Of a stretch of DNA of 64,000 nucleotides, positions 6,800 to 14,916 are shown one piece after another. The DNA lies in contig OZ245921.1 of assembly GCA_965229695.1 (NCBI GenBank), positions 2,480,001 through 2,544,000 of the forward strand, written 5' to 3'. The stretch is from JANSYL01 sp965229695. GTDB taxonomy: Bacteria > Pseudomonadota > Alphaproteobacteria > Rhodobacterales > Rhodobacteraceae. Numbering within the stretch: the first letter of the stretch is position 1; each line of letters starts with the position of its first letter. A model generated the notes under the pieces. The model saw nothing but the letters and a program-made list of their open reading frames with translations. It ran no database searches and had not been told where the DNA came from. Made by a program: the position numbers and the translations under genes.

Positions 6800-8824
6800 A
6801 TGAGCGAGCTGCGCAAGATCATCATCGACGGAACCGAGATCGAGGTTGATCCAGCCATGACCCTGATCCAGGCCTGCGAACAGGCCGGGATCGAAATCCC
6901 CCGCTTCTGTTATCACGAACGTCTGTCCATCGCGGGCAACTGCCGGATGTGCCTGGTCGAAGTGGTGGGCGGCCCGCCGAAACCCGCCGCCTCCTGCGCG
7001 ATGCAGGTGCGCGATCTGCGCCCCGGCCCCGAGGGGCAGCCGCCGGTGGTCAAAACCAATAGCCCGATGGTCAAAAAGGCCCGCGAAGGGGTGATGGAAT
7101 TCCTGCTCATCAACCACCCGCTGGATTGCCCGATCTGCGACCAGGGTGGCGAATGCGATCTGCAAGATCAGGCCATGGCCTATGGCGTCGATTTCAGCCG
7201 CTACCGCGAACCCAAACGCGCCGCAACCGAGCTGGAGCTTGGGCCGCTGGTGGGCACCGCGATGACGCGCTGCATTTCCTGCACCCGCTGCGTGCGCTTT
7301 ATCACCGAGGTCGCGGGTATGCCCGAGATGGGCCAGACTGGGCGCGGCGAGGATAGCGAGATCACCAGCTATCTGGGCCAGACGCTCGAATCCGAGATGC
7401 AGGGCAATATCGTCGATCTGTGCCCGGTGGGTGCGCTGACCTCGAAGCCCTACAGCTTCACCGCGCGGCCTTGGGAACTGACCAAGACCGAAAGCATCGA
7501 TGTGATGGATGCGCTGGGCTCCAACATCCGCATCGACACCAAAGGCCGTGAAGTCATGCGCATTCTGCCGCGCAACCATGACGGCGTGAACGAAGAATGG
7601 TTGAGCGATAAATCCCGCTACATTTGGGATGGGCTGCGCCGTCAGCGGCTCGACACGCCGTATATCCGTGACAATGGCAAACTGCGCCCGGCCTCCTGGG
7701 GGGAAGCGTTGGGTGTGGCGGCTGAAAAGATCAAAGGCGCGTCCAAGCTGGCCGGTCTGGTTGGTGATCTGGCCCCGGTCGAAGCCGCCTTTGCGCTGAA
7801 GCAATTGGTCGAGGGGCAGGGCGGCAACGTCGAATGCCGCACCGATGGCGCGAAGCTGCCCGCAGGCAACCGCTCGGCTTATGTCGGCACCGCCTCGGTC
7901 GAGGATATCGATGACGCCCAAGCCATCATGCTGATCGGAACCAACCCGCGCGCCGAAGCGCCGGTGTTGAACGCCCGCATCCGCAAGGCCTGGCTGAAAG
8001 GGGCCAAGATCGGTGTGATCGGCCCGGCGGTCGATCTGACCTATGAATACACCCATCTTGGGGATGACCGCGCGGCTTTGGCGCGGGTCGTGGGTGCGGG
8101 CCATGATGATGGCGTGCAGGAAAAACCCTCGCTGGTGATTGTGGGTCAAGGCGCGTTGCGCGAAGCCGATGGCGAGGCTGTGCTGGCCCATGCCATGAAG
8201 CTGGCCAAAGACACCAATTCTGGCCTGTTGATCTTGCATACGGCCGCGGGCCGCGTGGGTGCGATGGATGTGGGTGCCGTGACCGAAGGGGGCCTGAGTG
8301 CCGCCGTCGATGGGGCCGATGTGATCTATAACCTGGGTGCCGATGAGGTTGAAATCGACGCCGGGGCGTTCGTGATTTACCAGGGCAGCCATGGGGATCG
8401 CGGGGCGCATCGCGCCGATCTGATCCTGCCCGCTGCGGCCTATACCGAGGAACAGGGCCTGTTCGTGAACACCGAAGGCCGCCCGCAACTGGCCCTGCGC
8501 GCCAGCTTCCCGCCGGGTGAGGCCAAAGAAAACTGGGCCATCCTGCGGGCGCTGTCGGCCGAGGTTGGTTCGGTCCTGCCTTATGACAGCCTGGCGCAGC
8601 TGCGCAACGCGCTGGTCGCTGAGGTGCCGCATCTGGCGATGATCGATGAGATGGTCGACAACGCCTGGGCCCCGCTTGAGATGCGCGACATGGGCACGGC
8701 CAGCTTTGTGAACGCGATCGCGGATCACTATCTGACCAACCCAATCGCCCGGGCCAGCGCCTTGATGGCAGAGCTTAGCGCCAATGCCAAAGCCCGCGCC
8801 GAAACGCCCATCGCGGCGGAATAG
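6800..8824 (+). CDS. nuoG: NADH-quinone oxidoreductase subunit G (NuoG, 75 kDa)
   Basis: NuoG is the largest peripheral-arm subunit and carries clusters N1b, N4 and N5. The 674-residue length fits the mitochondrial-like alphaproteobacterial form, shorter than the 900-residue enterobacterial one. The N-terminal ferredoxin domain shows 'CYHERLSIAGNCRMC' for the 2Fe-2S site. The His/Cys motif 'HPLDCPICDQGGECDLQD' follows around residues 105-122, then 'CISCTRCVRF' and 'NIVDLCPVGALTSKP' for the 4Fe-4S clusters. The rest is a molybdopterin-oxidoreductase-like fold without molybdenum ligands. 'CAPHE'-style extra N7 cysteines are not seen, as expected for this lineage. Confidence 0.97.
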   Translation: MSELRKIIIDGTEIEVDPAMTLIQACEQAGIEIPRFCYHERLSIAGNCRMCLVEVVGGPPKPAASCAMQVRDLRPGPEGQPPVVKTNSPMVKKAREGVMEFLLINHPLDCPICDQGGECDLQDQAMAYGVDFSRYREPKRAATELELGPLVGTAMTRCISCTRCVRFITEVAGMPEMGQTGRGEDSEITSYLGQTLESEMQGNIVDLCPVGALTSKPYSFTARPWELTKTESIDVMDALGSNIRIDTKGREVMRILPRNHDGVNEEWLSDKSRYIWDGLRRQRLDTPYIRDNGKLRPASWGEALGVAAEKIKGASKLAGLVGDLAPVEAAFALKQLVEGQGGNVECRTDGAKLPAGNRSAYVGTASVEDIDDAQAIMLIGTNPRAEAPVLNARIRKAWLKGAKIGVIGPAVDLTYEYTHLGDDRAALARVVGAGHDDGVQEKPSLVIVGQGALREADGEAVLAHAMKLAKDTNSGLLILHTAAGRVGAMDVGAVTEGGLSAAVDGADVIYNLGADEVEIDAGAFVIYQGSHGDRGAHRADLILPAAAYTEEQGLFVNTEGRPQLALRASFPPGEAKENWAILRALSAEVGSVLPYDSLAQLRNALVAEVPHLAMIDEMVDNAWAPLEMRDMGTASFVNAIADHYLTNPIARASALMAELSANAKARAETPIAAE

Positions 8825-8828
8825 GTCA

Positions 8829-9239
8829 TTGCGGGCGGGGCGGGGCATGGTGACGGCCCTTTCGATCCTGACGGCGGGCAGCACCTTGGCGGCCTGCCAA
8901 TCCGAGGGCCCGCGCCCCGGCTCGGCCCCACCGGCCAGCTATGATGGGGTCGAGACCCGATTGCTGGATGATGATTTGGTAAATTTCCGCGTGCAGATGA
9001 CCGGCGTGGCCACCCGCAATGATTTAGAGGCCTATGCCCGTTGCGCCGCCGCGCAATATGCGCTTATTCGCGATTTCGGCTTTGCGCGACATGTCCGCAC
9101 AAACCTGCAGGTTGAGGGTAGCGTTTGGGTGGCAGATGCGGTTTACACGGTTTCACCGGCGCTACCGCGCGGGTTGCAGACATTGGATGCCGAAGTGGTG
9201 ATCGCTGACTGCACCGAGCAAGGCATACCGACGGTATAA
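8829..9239 (+). CDS. small lipoprotein between nuoG and nuoH
   Basis: The frame encodes a lipoprotein of 130-151 residues, depending on the start, with lipobox LAAC. TTG 8829 gives a basic n-region (two arginines) before the hydrophobic core, as lipoprotein signals usually need. ATG 8847 gives no positive charge, and ATG 8784 would overlap nuoG by 41 bases. The choice is therefore uncertain. The mature protein has two cysteines ('YARCAAAQYA' and 'IADCTEQG'), likely disulfide-bonded, and a pattern suggesting a helix plus beta sheet. It ends nine bases before nuoH. Function unknown. Confidence 0.65.
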   Translation: MRAGRGMVTALSILTAGSTLAACQSEGPRPGSAPPASYDGVETRLLDDDLVNFRVQMTGVATRNDLEAYARCAAAQYALIRDFGFARHVRTNLQVEGSVWVADAVYTVSPALPRGLQTLDAEVVIADCTEQGIPTV

Positions 9240-9248
9240 GGACGACCT

Positions 9249-10286
9249 ATGGACGGCTTCTTTTCGACCACACCGGGCCTCATGGTAATCATGGCGGCCC
9301 AGTCCCTGTTGGTCATTGGCTTCGTGATGGTGTCGCTGCTTTTCCTGGTCTATGGCGACCGGAAAATCTGGGCAGCGGTACAAATGCGCAAAGGCCCGAA
9401 TGTGGTGGGGGTGTTCGGCCTGCTGCAAACGGTGGCCGACGCCCTGAAATACGTGGTGAAAGAGGTTGTGGTGCCCGCCGGTGCCGACCGGCCCGTATTC
9501 CTTTTGGCCCCGATGACCAGCTTTGTGCTGGCGATCATCGCCTGGGCCGTGATCCCATTCAATGACACCTGGGTTCTGGCCGATATCAACGTGGCCATCC
9601 TCTATGTTTTCGCCATGTCCTCGCTTGAGGTGTACGGCGTGATCATGGGTGGCTGGGCCTCGAACTCGAAATACCCGTTCCTGGGCTCTCTGCGCTCGGC
9701 GGCACAGATGATTTCCTATGAGGTTTCCATCGGGCTGATCATCATCGGCGTGATCATTTCGACCGGTTCCATGAACTTCGGCAATATCGTCAATGCGCAA
9801 GACACCGGTTATGGCCTGTTCGGCTGGTATTGGCTGCCGCATTTGCCGATGGTTTTCTTGTTCTTCATCAGCGCTTTGGCGGAAACCAACCGACCCCCAT
9901 TCGATCTGCCCGAGGCGGAATCGGAACTGGTGGCGGGCTATCAGGTGGAATACTCCTCCACCCCCTTCCTGCTATTCATGGCCGGTGAATACATCGCCAT
10001 CTTCCTGATGTGCGCGCTGATGACGTTGCTCTTCTTTGGTGGTTGGCTGTCGCCCATCCCCGGTCTGCCCGATGGGGCGCTGTGGATGGTGGGCAAGATG
10101 GCCTTCTTCTTCTTCCTGTTCGCGATGGTGAAGGCGATTGTGCCGCGCTACCGCTATGACCAGTTGATGCGCCTGGGGTGGAAAGTGTTCCTGCCCTTCT
10201 CGCTGGGATGGGTCGTCTTCGTGTCTTTCATGGCCCATTTCCAAGTCTTTGGCGGCTTTTACGCCCGTTGGGCGATTGGAGGCTGA
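9249..10286 (+). CDS. nuoH: NADH-quinone oxidoreductase subunit H (NuoH/ND1)
   Basis: NuoH is the membrane subunit joining the peripheral and membrane arms and lining the quinone-binding chamber. At 345 residues it is of family length, with about eight hydrophobic helices. Conserved signatures seen are 'ADALKYVVKEVVVPAG' near residues 62-77 and the acidic loop 'AETNRPPFDLPEAESELV' followed by 'AGYQVEYSS', which face the quinone site. ATG 9249 has AAGGACGACCT upstream. nuoI follows after three bases. Confidence 0.98.
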   Translation: MDGFFSTTPGLMVIMAAQSLLVIGFVMVSLLFLVYGDRKIWAAVQMRKGPNVVGVFGLLQTVADALKYVVKEVVVPAGADRPVFLLAPMTSFVLAIIAWAVIPFNDTWVLADINVAILYVFAMSSLEVYGVIMGGWASNSKYPFLGSLRSAAQMISYEVSIGLIIIGVIISTGSMNFGNIVNAQDTGYGLFGWYWLPHLPMVFLFFISALAETNRPPFDLPEAESELVAGYQVEYSSTPFLLFMAGEYIAIFLMCALMTLLFFGGWLSPIPGLPDGALWMVGKMAFFFFLFAMVKAIVPRYRYDQLMRLGWKVFLPFSLGWVVFVSFMAHFQVFGGFYARWAIGG

Positions 10287-10289
10287 TCT

Positions 10290-10784
10290 ATGACCCAGAT
10301 CGACTATACCCGCGCCGCAAAATACTTCCTGCTGGCGGACATGTTCAAAGGCATGCAGCTGGGCCTGAAGTATTTCTTCGCGCCCAAAGCAACCGTGAAC
10401 TACCCGCATGAAAAGGGGCCGCTGTCGCCCCGCTTCCGTGGGGAACATGCGCTGCGCCGCTATCCCAATGGCGAAGAGCGTTGCATCGCCTGCAAATTGT
10501 GCGAGGCGATTTGCCCGGCCCAGGCCATCACCATCGATGCCGAACCGCGCGACGATGGCAGCCGCCGCACCACGCGCTATGACATCGACATGACCAAATG
10601 CATCTATTGCGGCTTCTGCCAAGAAGCTTGCCCGGTGGATGCGATTGTCGAAGGCCCGAATTTCGAATTTGCGACCGAAACCCGCGAAGAGCTGTTTTAT
10701 GACAAGGCCAAGCTATTGGCCAATGGCGAACGCTGGGAGGCCGAGATCGCGCGCAATCTGGAATTGGATGCGCCCTACCGATGA
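10290..10784 (+). CDS. nuoI: NADH-quinone oxidoreductase subunit I (NuoI, 23 kDa)
   Basis: NuoI is the 8Fe ferredoxin-like subunit carrying clusters N6a and N6b, which feed N2 near the quinone site. Two 4Fe-4S motifs are visible: 'CIACKLCEAICPAQ' and 'CIYCGFCQEACPVDAI'. The 164-residue length is normal. The N-terminal amphipathic helix ('LADMFKGMQLGLKYFF') is the usual membrane-surface contact to NuoH. Its stop overlaps the start of the next gene by four bases (ATGA), implying translational coupling. Confidence 0.98.
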   Translation: MTQIDYTRAAKYFLLADMFKGMQLGLKYFFAPKATVNYPHEKGPLSPRFRGEHALRRYPNGEERCIACKLCEAICPAQAITIDAEPRDDGSRRTTRYDIDMTKCIYCGFCQEACPVDAIVEGPNFEFATETREELFYDKAKLLANGERWEAEIARNLELDAPYR

Positions 10785-11194
10785 GTGATACGCCGCAAAA
10801 CCCCTTTGAAGCGCTGTTCAAGCAGACGCAGGACATGACCCAAGAATGGGTCAAGGCCGTCAATCCAGCGCTGGCCAATTTCAACATGGCTGGCATGGAT
10901 AAGATGTGGCCAACCGTGCCCGCCGAAATGCTGGAGGCGTTTTTGGGCAAGCAGTTCAACCCCGAAGGGTTGGATGCCAAAACGCGGCTTTTGCTGACCT
11001 TGCAGGGTCTGACGATCCAAGGCGCCGTGGCCGAGCCGCAGATCCGCCTGACCGTGCGCCACGCCGTTGAGGCCGGCGCAAGCAAACAAGAGGTGGCCGA
11101 AACCATCGGCCTGGCGGCGATGTTTGGCGGCGTGCCTGCGATGAATAAAGCGATGGAACTGGCCAAAGAGGCCATCGACGAGGCGGAGAGCTAA
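10781..11194 (+). CDS. carboxymuconolactone decarboxylase-like protein in nuo operon
   Basis: The 137-residue protein resembles the helical carboxymuconolactone decarboxylase (CMD/AhpD-like) fold: 'LDAKTRLLLTLQGLTIQGA' and 'IRLTVRHAVEAGASKQEVAETIG' then 'FGGVPAMNKAMELA'. The redox C-x2-C motif of AhpD-type members is absent; the protein has no cysteine. A peroxidase role is therefore unlikely. It overlaps nuoI by four bases and precedes nuoJ by one base, so it is translated with complex I. Its substrate is unknown. Confidence 0.8.
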   Translation: MSDTPQNPFEALFKQTQDMTQEWVKAVNPALANFNMAGMDKMWPTVPAEMLEAFLGKQFNPEGLDAKTRLLLTLQGLTIQGAVAEPQIRLTVRHAVEAGASKQEVAETIGLAAMFGGVPAMNKAMELAKEAIDEAES

Positions 11195-11195
11195 G

Positions 11196-11810
11196 ATGAC
11201 GATTGGCGATTTCACCTTTTACCTCTTTGCGCTGTCGGTGATTTTGGGCGGCTTGCTGACGGTGACGGCAAAAAACCCGGTGCATTCGGTGCTGTGGCTG
11301 ATCCTGGCGTTTCTGTCGGCGGCGGGGCTGTTCGTGCTCTTGGGGGCAGAGTTCGTCGCCATGCTGCTGATCATTGTCTATGTCGGCGCGGTGGCGGTCT
11401 TGTTCCTGTTTGTCGTGATGATGCTGGATATCGACTTCGCCGAACTGAAGGCCGAGATGGCGAAATACGTGCCCATGGCCGGGCTGATCGGCGTGGTTTT
11501 GTTGATGCAACTGGCGCTGGCTTACGGCACTTGGACCTATTCCGAGGGCATCGACCAGCGTTTGGGCAACCCCACGCCACCTTTGGACGAGGCACATAAC
11601 ACCCAGGCCTTGGGCCTGATCCTTTATGACCAGTATTTCCTTTTGTTCCAGCTAAGCGGGTTGATCCTGTTGGTGGCGATGGTGGGGGCGATTGTGCTGA
11701 CCCTGCGCCACCGCGTGGACGTAAAACGCCAAAGCCCCGTCGCCCAAATGATGCGCGACCCGGCCAAAGCGATGGAACTGAAGGATGTGAAGCCGGGGCA
11801 GGGTTTGTGA
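11196..11810 (+). CDS. nuoJ: NADH-quinone oxidoreductase subunit J (NuoJ/ND6)
   Basis: NuoJ is a membrane subunit at the junction of the quinone module and the antiporter-like pumps. It is 204 residues with five hydrophobic helices. The conserved 'FLSAAGLFVLLGAEFVAMLLIIVYVGAVAVL' region, with the pi-bulge helix, is present (about residues 40-70). The soluble C-terminus ('HRVDVKRQSPVAQMMRDP') is typical of alphaproteobacteria. ATG 11196 follows AGGCGGAGAGCTAAG. It is followed by a 129-base gap containing two perfect palindromes. Confidence 0.97.
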   Translation: MTIGDFTFYLFALSVILGGLLTVTAKNPVHSVLWLILAFLSAAGLFVLLGAEFVAMLLIIVYVGAVAVLFLFVVMMLDIDFAELKAEMAKYVPMAGLIGVVLLMQLALAYGTWTYSEGIDQRLGNPTPPLDEAHNTQALGLILYDQYFLLFQLSGLILLVAMVGAIVLTLRHRVDVKRQSPVAQMMRDPAKAMELKDVKPGQGL

Positions 11811-11821
11811 CCGGCGGAGCG

Positions 11822-11841
11822 GATTATTCGTACGAATAATC
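11822..11841. repeat. 20-bp perfect palindrome centred on CGTACG (first of a pair)
   Basis: GATTATTCGT followed by its exact complement forms a 20-bp perfect palindrome 12 bases after the nuoJ stop. With its partner at 11851-11870 it fills the gap to the next gene. It could bind a dimeric protein or form a hairpin in RNA. Confidence 0.85.
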
Positions 11842-11850
11842 ACAAGACAC

Positions 11851-11870
11851 GAGTTTTCGTACGAAAACTC
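11851..11870. repeat. 20-bp perfect palindrome centred on CGTACG (second of a pair)
   Basis: GAGTTTTCGT followed by its exact complement forms a second 20-bp perfect palindrome. Its centre is 29 bases from the centre of the first and it has the same TTCGTACGAA core. The T4/A4 tracts in the arms resemble those of the palindrome at 34071-34096. Confidence 0.85.
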
Positions 11871-11939
11871 GACCAACGACCGCGGAAATCGCGGCGCAAT
11901 GAGAAAGACGAAGGGGGCCGTTGCCCTCGGAGGGACGAC

Positions 11940-12398
11940 ATGAACGACCGAACGGCGATTGCGGGGCACATAGTGGGCGCTGCGCTGCTCGCTTTCTCCG
12001 TGTCAGCCGGGGGAGCGCAGGCTGTGCCGCCTGCCTGCGCTTTGGTCGGCCAGGAGCTGCGCATGTCGGACGGGTTTGATGCGGTTCCGGCCAGTTTTCA
12101 CGCGGTGGTGACAGTCGAAGATTTGGGCAACGGGTTTGCCGGTTGGGGTCTCTACGCCAATGACGGGCCAGAGCGCTACGTGCTCCAAAACTGCAACTCG
12201 GGCAATGAGTTGATCGTCGACGCGCCCGCAGACGTCTTGCCGGGCGCCAGCATCCTGTACGAAGAGATGATTTATGGTGACCGATCCTTCACGCTGCGCC
12301 AGATCGCCACTGCCATGCGCCGCCTCGGGGCCGAAGCCGAGATGACACGAAACACGCAGGGCGACTGCGCCTGCCGAACCCTCATGCTGACGGAATGA
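11940..12398 (+). CDS. secreted protein of unknown function between nuoJ and nuoK
   Basis: This 152-residue protein has a signal peptide (core 'IVGAALLAFSVSAGG', cleavage near AQA-VPP). Five cysteines ('PPACALVG', 'LQNCNSGNE', 'GDCACR') suggest two disulfides in the periplasm. The mature domain is rich in aromatic and small residues, with 'GFAGWGLYANDGPERY'. GGAGGGACGAC precedes ATG 11940. It ends seven bases before nuoK. No family is recognised; it belongs to the set of exported proteins threaded through this operon. Confidence 0.7.
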   Translation: MNDRTAIAGHIVGAALLAFSVSAGGAQAVPPACALVGQELRMSDGFDAVPASFHAVVTVEDLGNGFAGWGLYANDGPERYVLQNCNSGNELIVDAPADVLPGASILYEEMIYGDRSFTLRQIATAMRRLGAEAEMTRNTQGDCACRTLMLTE

Positions 12399-12405
12399 GA
12401 CGATC

Positions 12406-12711
12406 ATGATCGGATTGGAACACTATCTGACGGTGGCGGCGACGCTGTTTGTCATTGGCATTTTCGGGATTTTCCTGAACCGCAAGAATGTCATCATCAT
12501 CCTGATGTCGATCGAATTGATGCTGCTGTCGGTCAATATCAACCTGGTCGCTTTTTCCAGCTTTCTGGGCGATCTGACAGGCCAGGTCTTCACGCTGTTC
12601 ATCCTGACGGTGGCCGCGGCCGAGGCTGCGATTGGCCTGGCCATTCTGGTCTGCTTCTTCCGCAACCGCGGCACGATTGCCGTGGAAGATGTCTCGAATA
12701 TGAAGGGGTAA
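12406..12711 (+). CDS. nuoK: NADH-quinone oxidoreductase subunit K (NuoK/ND4L)
   Basis: NuoK is a three-helix membrane subunit that carries conserved glutamates of the central proton path. At 101 residues it has the normal length. 'IGIFGIFLNRKNVIIILMS' and 'IELMLLSVNINLVAF' contain the conserved glutamate of helix 2, and 'TVAAAEAAIGLAILV' the helix 3 glutamate. Six bases separate it from nuoL. Confidence 0.98.
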   Translation: MIGLEHYLTVAATLFVIGIFGIFLNRKNVIIILMSIELMLLSVNINLVAFSSFLGDLTGQVFTLFILTVAAAEAAIGLAILVCFFRNRGTIAVEDVSNMKG

Positions 12712-12717
12712 GAGACT

Positions 12718-14907
12718 ATGGAAACCATCCTTCTCTTTGCCCCTCTGGTTGGCGCGATTATCTGCGGTTTTACCTGGCGGCTGATCGGGGAACAGGCGGC
12801 ACAGGCAACCGCGACGGGGCTTTTGTTCCTGTCCTGTCTGCTTAGCTGGTTCATCTTCCTGGGCTTTGATGGTGAGACCTACACCGTCAGCCTGTTTACC
12901 TGGATTGAATCCGGCAGCTTCTTCACCGATTGGGCGATCCGCATCGACCGTCTGACCGCGATCATGCTGGTGGTGATCACGACGGTCTCGGCGCTCGTGC
13001 ATCTCTATTCCTTTGGCTACATGGCCCATGACGAGAACTTTAAGGAGGGTGAAAGCTATCGCCCCCGGTTCTTTGCCTATCTCAGCTTCTTCACCTTCAC
13101 GATGTTGATGCTGGTGACCGCCGATAACCTGCTGCAGCTCTTCTTCGGCTGGGAAGGGGTGGGTGTCGCCTCCTACCTGTTGATCGGGTTCTATTACCGC
13201 AAACCGTCTGCCGGGGCGGCGGCGATGAAAGCCTTTATCGTCAACCGGGTTGGGGATTTCGGCTTCCTGCTGGGCATCTTCGCGCTGTTCTGGATGGCCG
13301 ATAGTATCCAGTTTGACGTGATCCTGGCCAAAGGCCCGGAGCTGATGGAGATGACCATCCCGTTCCTGGGAATGGAGCTGAACGCAGCCAACACCATCGC
13401 CATGCTGCTCTTTGTCGGCGCGATGGGGAAATCGGCGCAGCTGTTCCTGCACACCTGGCTGCCCGACGCGATGGAAGGCCCGACGCCGGTGTCGGCGCTG
13501 ATCCACGCGGCCACCATGGTGACGGCGGGCGTGTTCCTGGTCTGCCGCATGTCACCGATCATGGAATATGCGCCATATGCCACAAACTTCATCGTGATCG
13601 TGGGCGCCATGACGGCGTTCTTCGCCGCCACGGTGGGCTTGGTGCAGAACGATATCAAACGGGTTATCGCCTATTCCACCTGTTCGCAGCTGGGCTACAT
13701 GTTCGTGGCTGCGGGCGTCGGCGTTTACTCGGTCGCGATGTTCCACCTGTTCACCCACGCCTTCTTCAAAGCGATGCTGTTTCTTGGCGCAGGCTCGGTC
13801 ATCCATGCGATGCACCATGAGCAGGATATGCGGAACTATGGTGGGTTGCGTAAGAAGATCCCCTATACCTTCTGGGCGATGATGATCGGCACGCTGGCCA
13901 TCACAGGGGTGGGTATTCCGCTGCTTTATGTGGGCTTCCCCATCGGGTTCGCGGGCTTCATCTCCAAAGACGCGGTGATTGAAAGCGCCTTTGCCTTTGG
14001 CGGCGATCTGGGCAATTTCGCCTTCTGGACGCTGGTGATCGGTGCGGCCTTTACCAGCTTCTATTCCTGGCGGCTGATGTTCATGACCTTTTATGGCGAG
14101 CCGCGCGGCAACAAGCACACCCATGACCACGCGCATGAATCGCCCAACACCATGCTGATCCCGCTGGCGGTTCTGGCCGTGGGCGCCGTGTTCTCGGGCA
14201 TGGTCTGGTACAAAAGCTTCTTTGGCGACACGTCCAAAGTCGCCTCCTTCTTCGGCGTGCCTTACGCGGTTGAGGGCGAGGCTTATGGCGCCCATGGCGA
14301 TGATCATGCAGACGATCACGCCGATGACAGCCATGGGGCAGAGGATGACCACGCCGACGACGACCATGGGGATGCCTATGCCAGCGATGATGGCCATGGG
14401 GTCGAGGGCGATCACGGCGATGATCATCACCCCCATTACGTCTTTGCCGGTGCGCCGGGTGAGGGCGCGATCCACGCCGCGCCCGACAACCATGTTTTAA
14501 ACGACGCCCATGAGGTGCCGAATTGGGTCAAGGTGGCACCCTTTATCGCGATGCTGGGTGGGTTCTTGGTCAGCTATTGGTTCTACATTCTGAACCCGTC
14601 GATCCCCGGTCGTTTGGCGGCCAATCAGCGCCCGCTTTACAACTTCCTGCTCAACAAATGGTATTTCGACGAGATTTACGATTTCGTCTTTGTTGGCCCC
14701 GCCCGCTGGCTTGGCCGTGTGCTGTGGAAACGCGGCGATGGGTCGATCATCGATGGCGGGATCAATGGGTTGGCGATGGGGATCATCCCCTTCTTCACCC
14801 GCCTCGCTGGGCGGGCCCAATCTGGATACATTTTTCACTACGCGTTCGCGATGGTCCTGGGGATCGTGGTGCTGGTCACCTGGGTCACCCTGGCGTCGGG
14901 GGGCTAA
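12718..14907 (+). CDS. nuoL: NADH-quinone oxidoreductase subunit L (NuoL/ND5) with His/Asp-rich insertion
   Basis: NuoL is the distal antiporter-like proton pump of complex I, with the long lateral helix at its C-terminus. At 729 residues it is longer than most homologues. The core motifs are clear: 'FFGWEGVGVASYLLIGFYY' (TM5 glutamate), 'HTWLPDAMEGPTPVSALIH', and 'LFTHAFFKAMLFLGAGSVIH' (TM8 lysine). The extra length is an Asp/His-rich loop at about residues 522-580 with 11 histidines, and a shorter His-rich stretch 'HTHDHAHE' near residue 467. Both lie between late membrane helices, before the lateral-helix region. Metal binding by this loop is inference. Confidence 0.97.
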   Translation: METILLFAPLVGAIICGFTWRLIGEQAAQATATGLLFLSCLLSWFIFLGFDGETYTVSLFTWIESGSFFTDWAIRIDRLTAIMLVVITTVSALVHLYSFGYMAHDENFKEGESYRPRFFAYLSFFTFTMLMLVTADNLLQLFFGWEGVGVASYLLIGFYYRKPSAGAAAMKAFIVNRVGDFGFLLGIFALFWMADSIQFDVILAKGPELMEMTIPFLGMELNAANTIAMLLFVGAMGKSAQLFLHTWLPDAMEGPTPVSALIHAATMVTAGVFLVCRMSPIMEYAPYATNFIVIVGAMTAFFAATVGLVQNDIKRVIAYSTCSQLGYMFVAAGVGVYSVAMFHLFTHAFFKAMLFLGAGSVIHAMHHEQDMRNYGGLRKKIPYTFWAMMIGTLAITGVGIPLLYVGFPIGFAGFISKDAVIESAFAFGGDLGNFAFWTLVIGAAFTSFYSWRLMFMTFYGEPRGNKHTHDHAHESPNTMLIPLAVLAVGAVFSGMVWYKSFFGDTSKVASFFGVPYAVEGEAYGAHGDDHADDHADDSHGAEDDHADDDHGDAYASDDGHGVEGDHGDDHHPHYVFAGAPGEGAIHAAPDNHVLNDAHEVPNWVKVAPFIAMLGGFLVSYWFYILNPSIPGRLAANQRPLYNFLLNKWYFDEIYDFVFVGPARWLGRVLWKRGDGSIIDGGINGLAMGIIPFFTRLAGRAQSGYIFHYAFAMVLGIVVLVTWVTLASGG

Positions 14908-14916
14908 GAGGCCACT

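Noticed and set aside
6764..8884. A 706-residue minus-strand open frame over nuoG
   Set aside because: Antisense shadow of nuoG; the iron-sulfur motifs are on the plus strand only.
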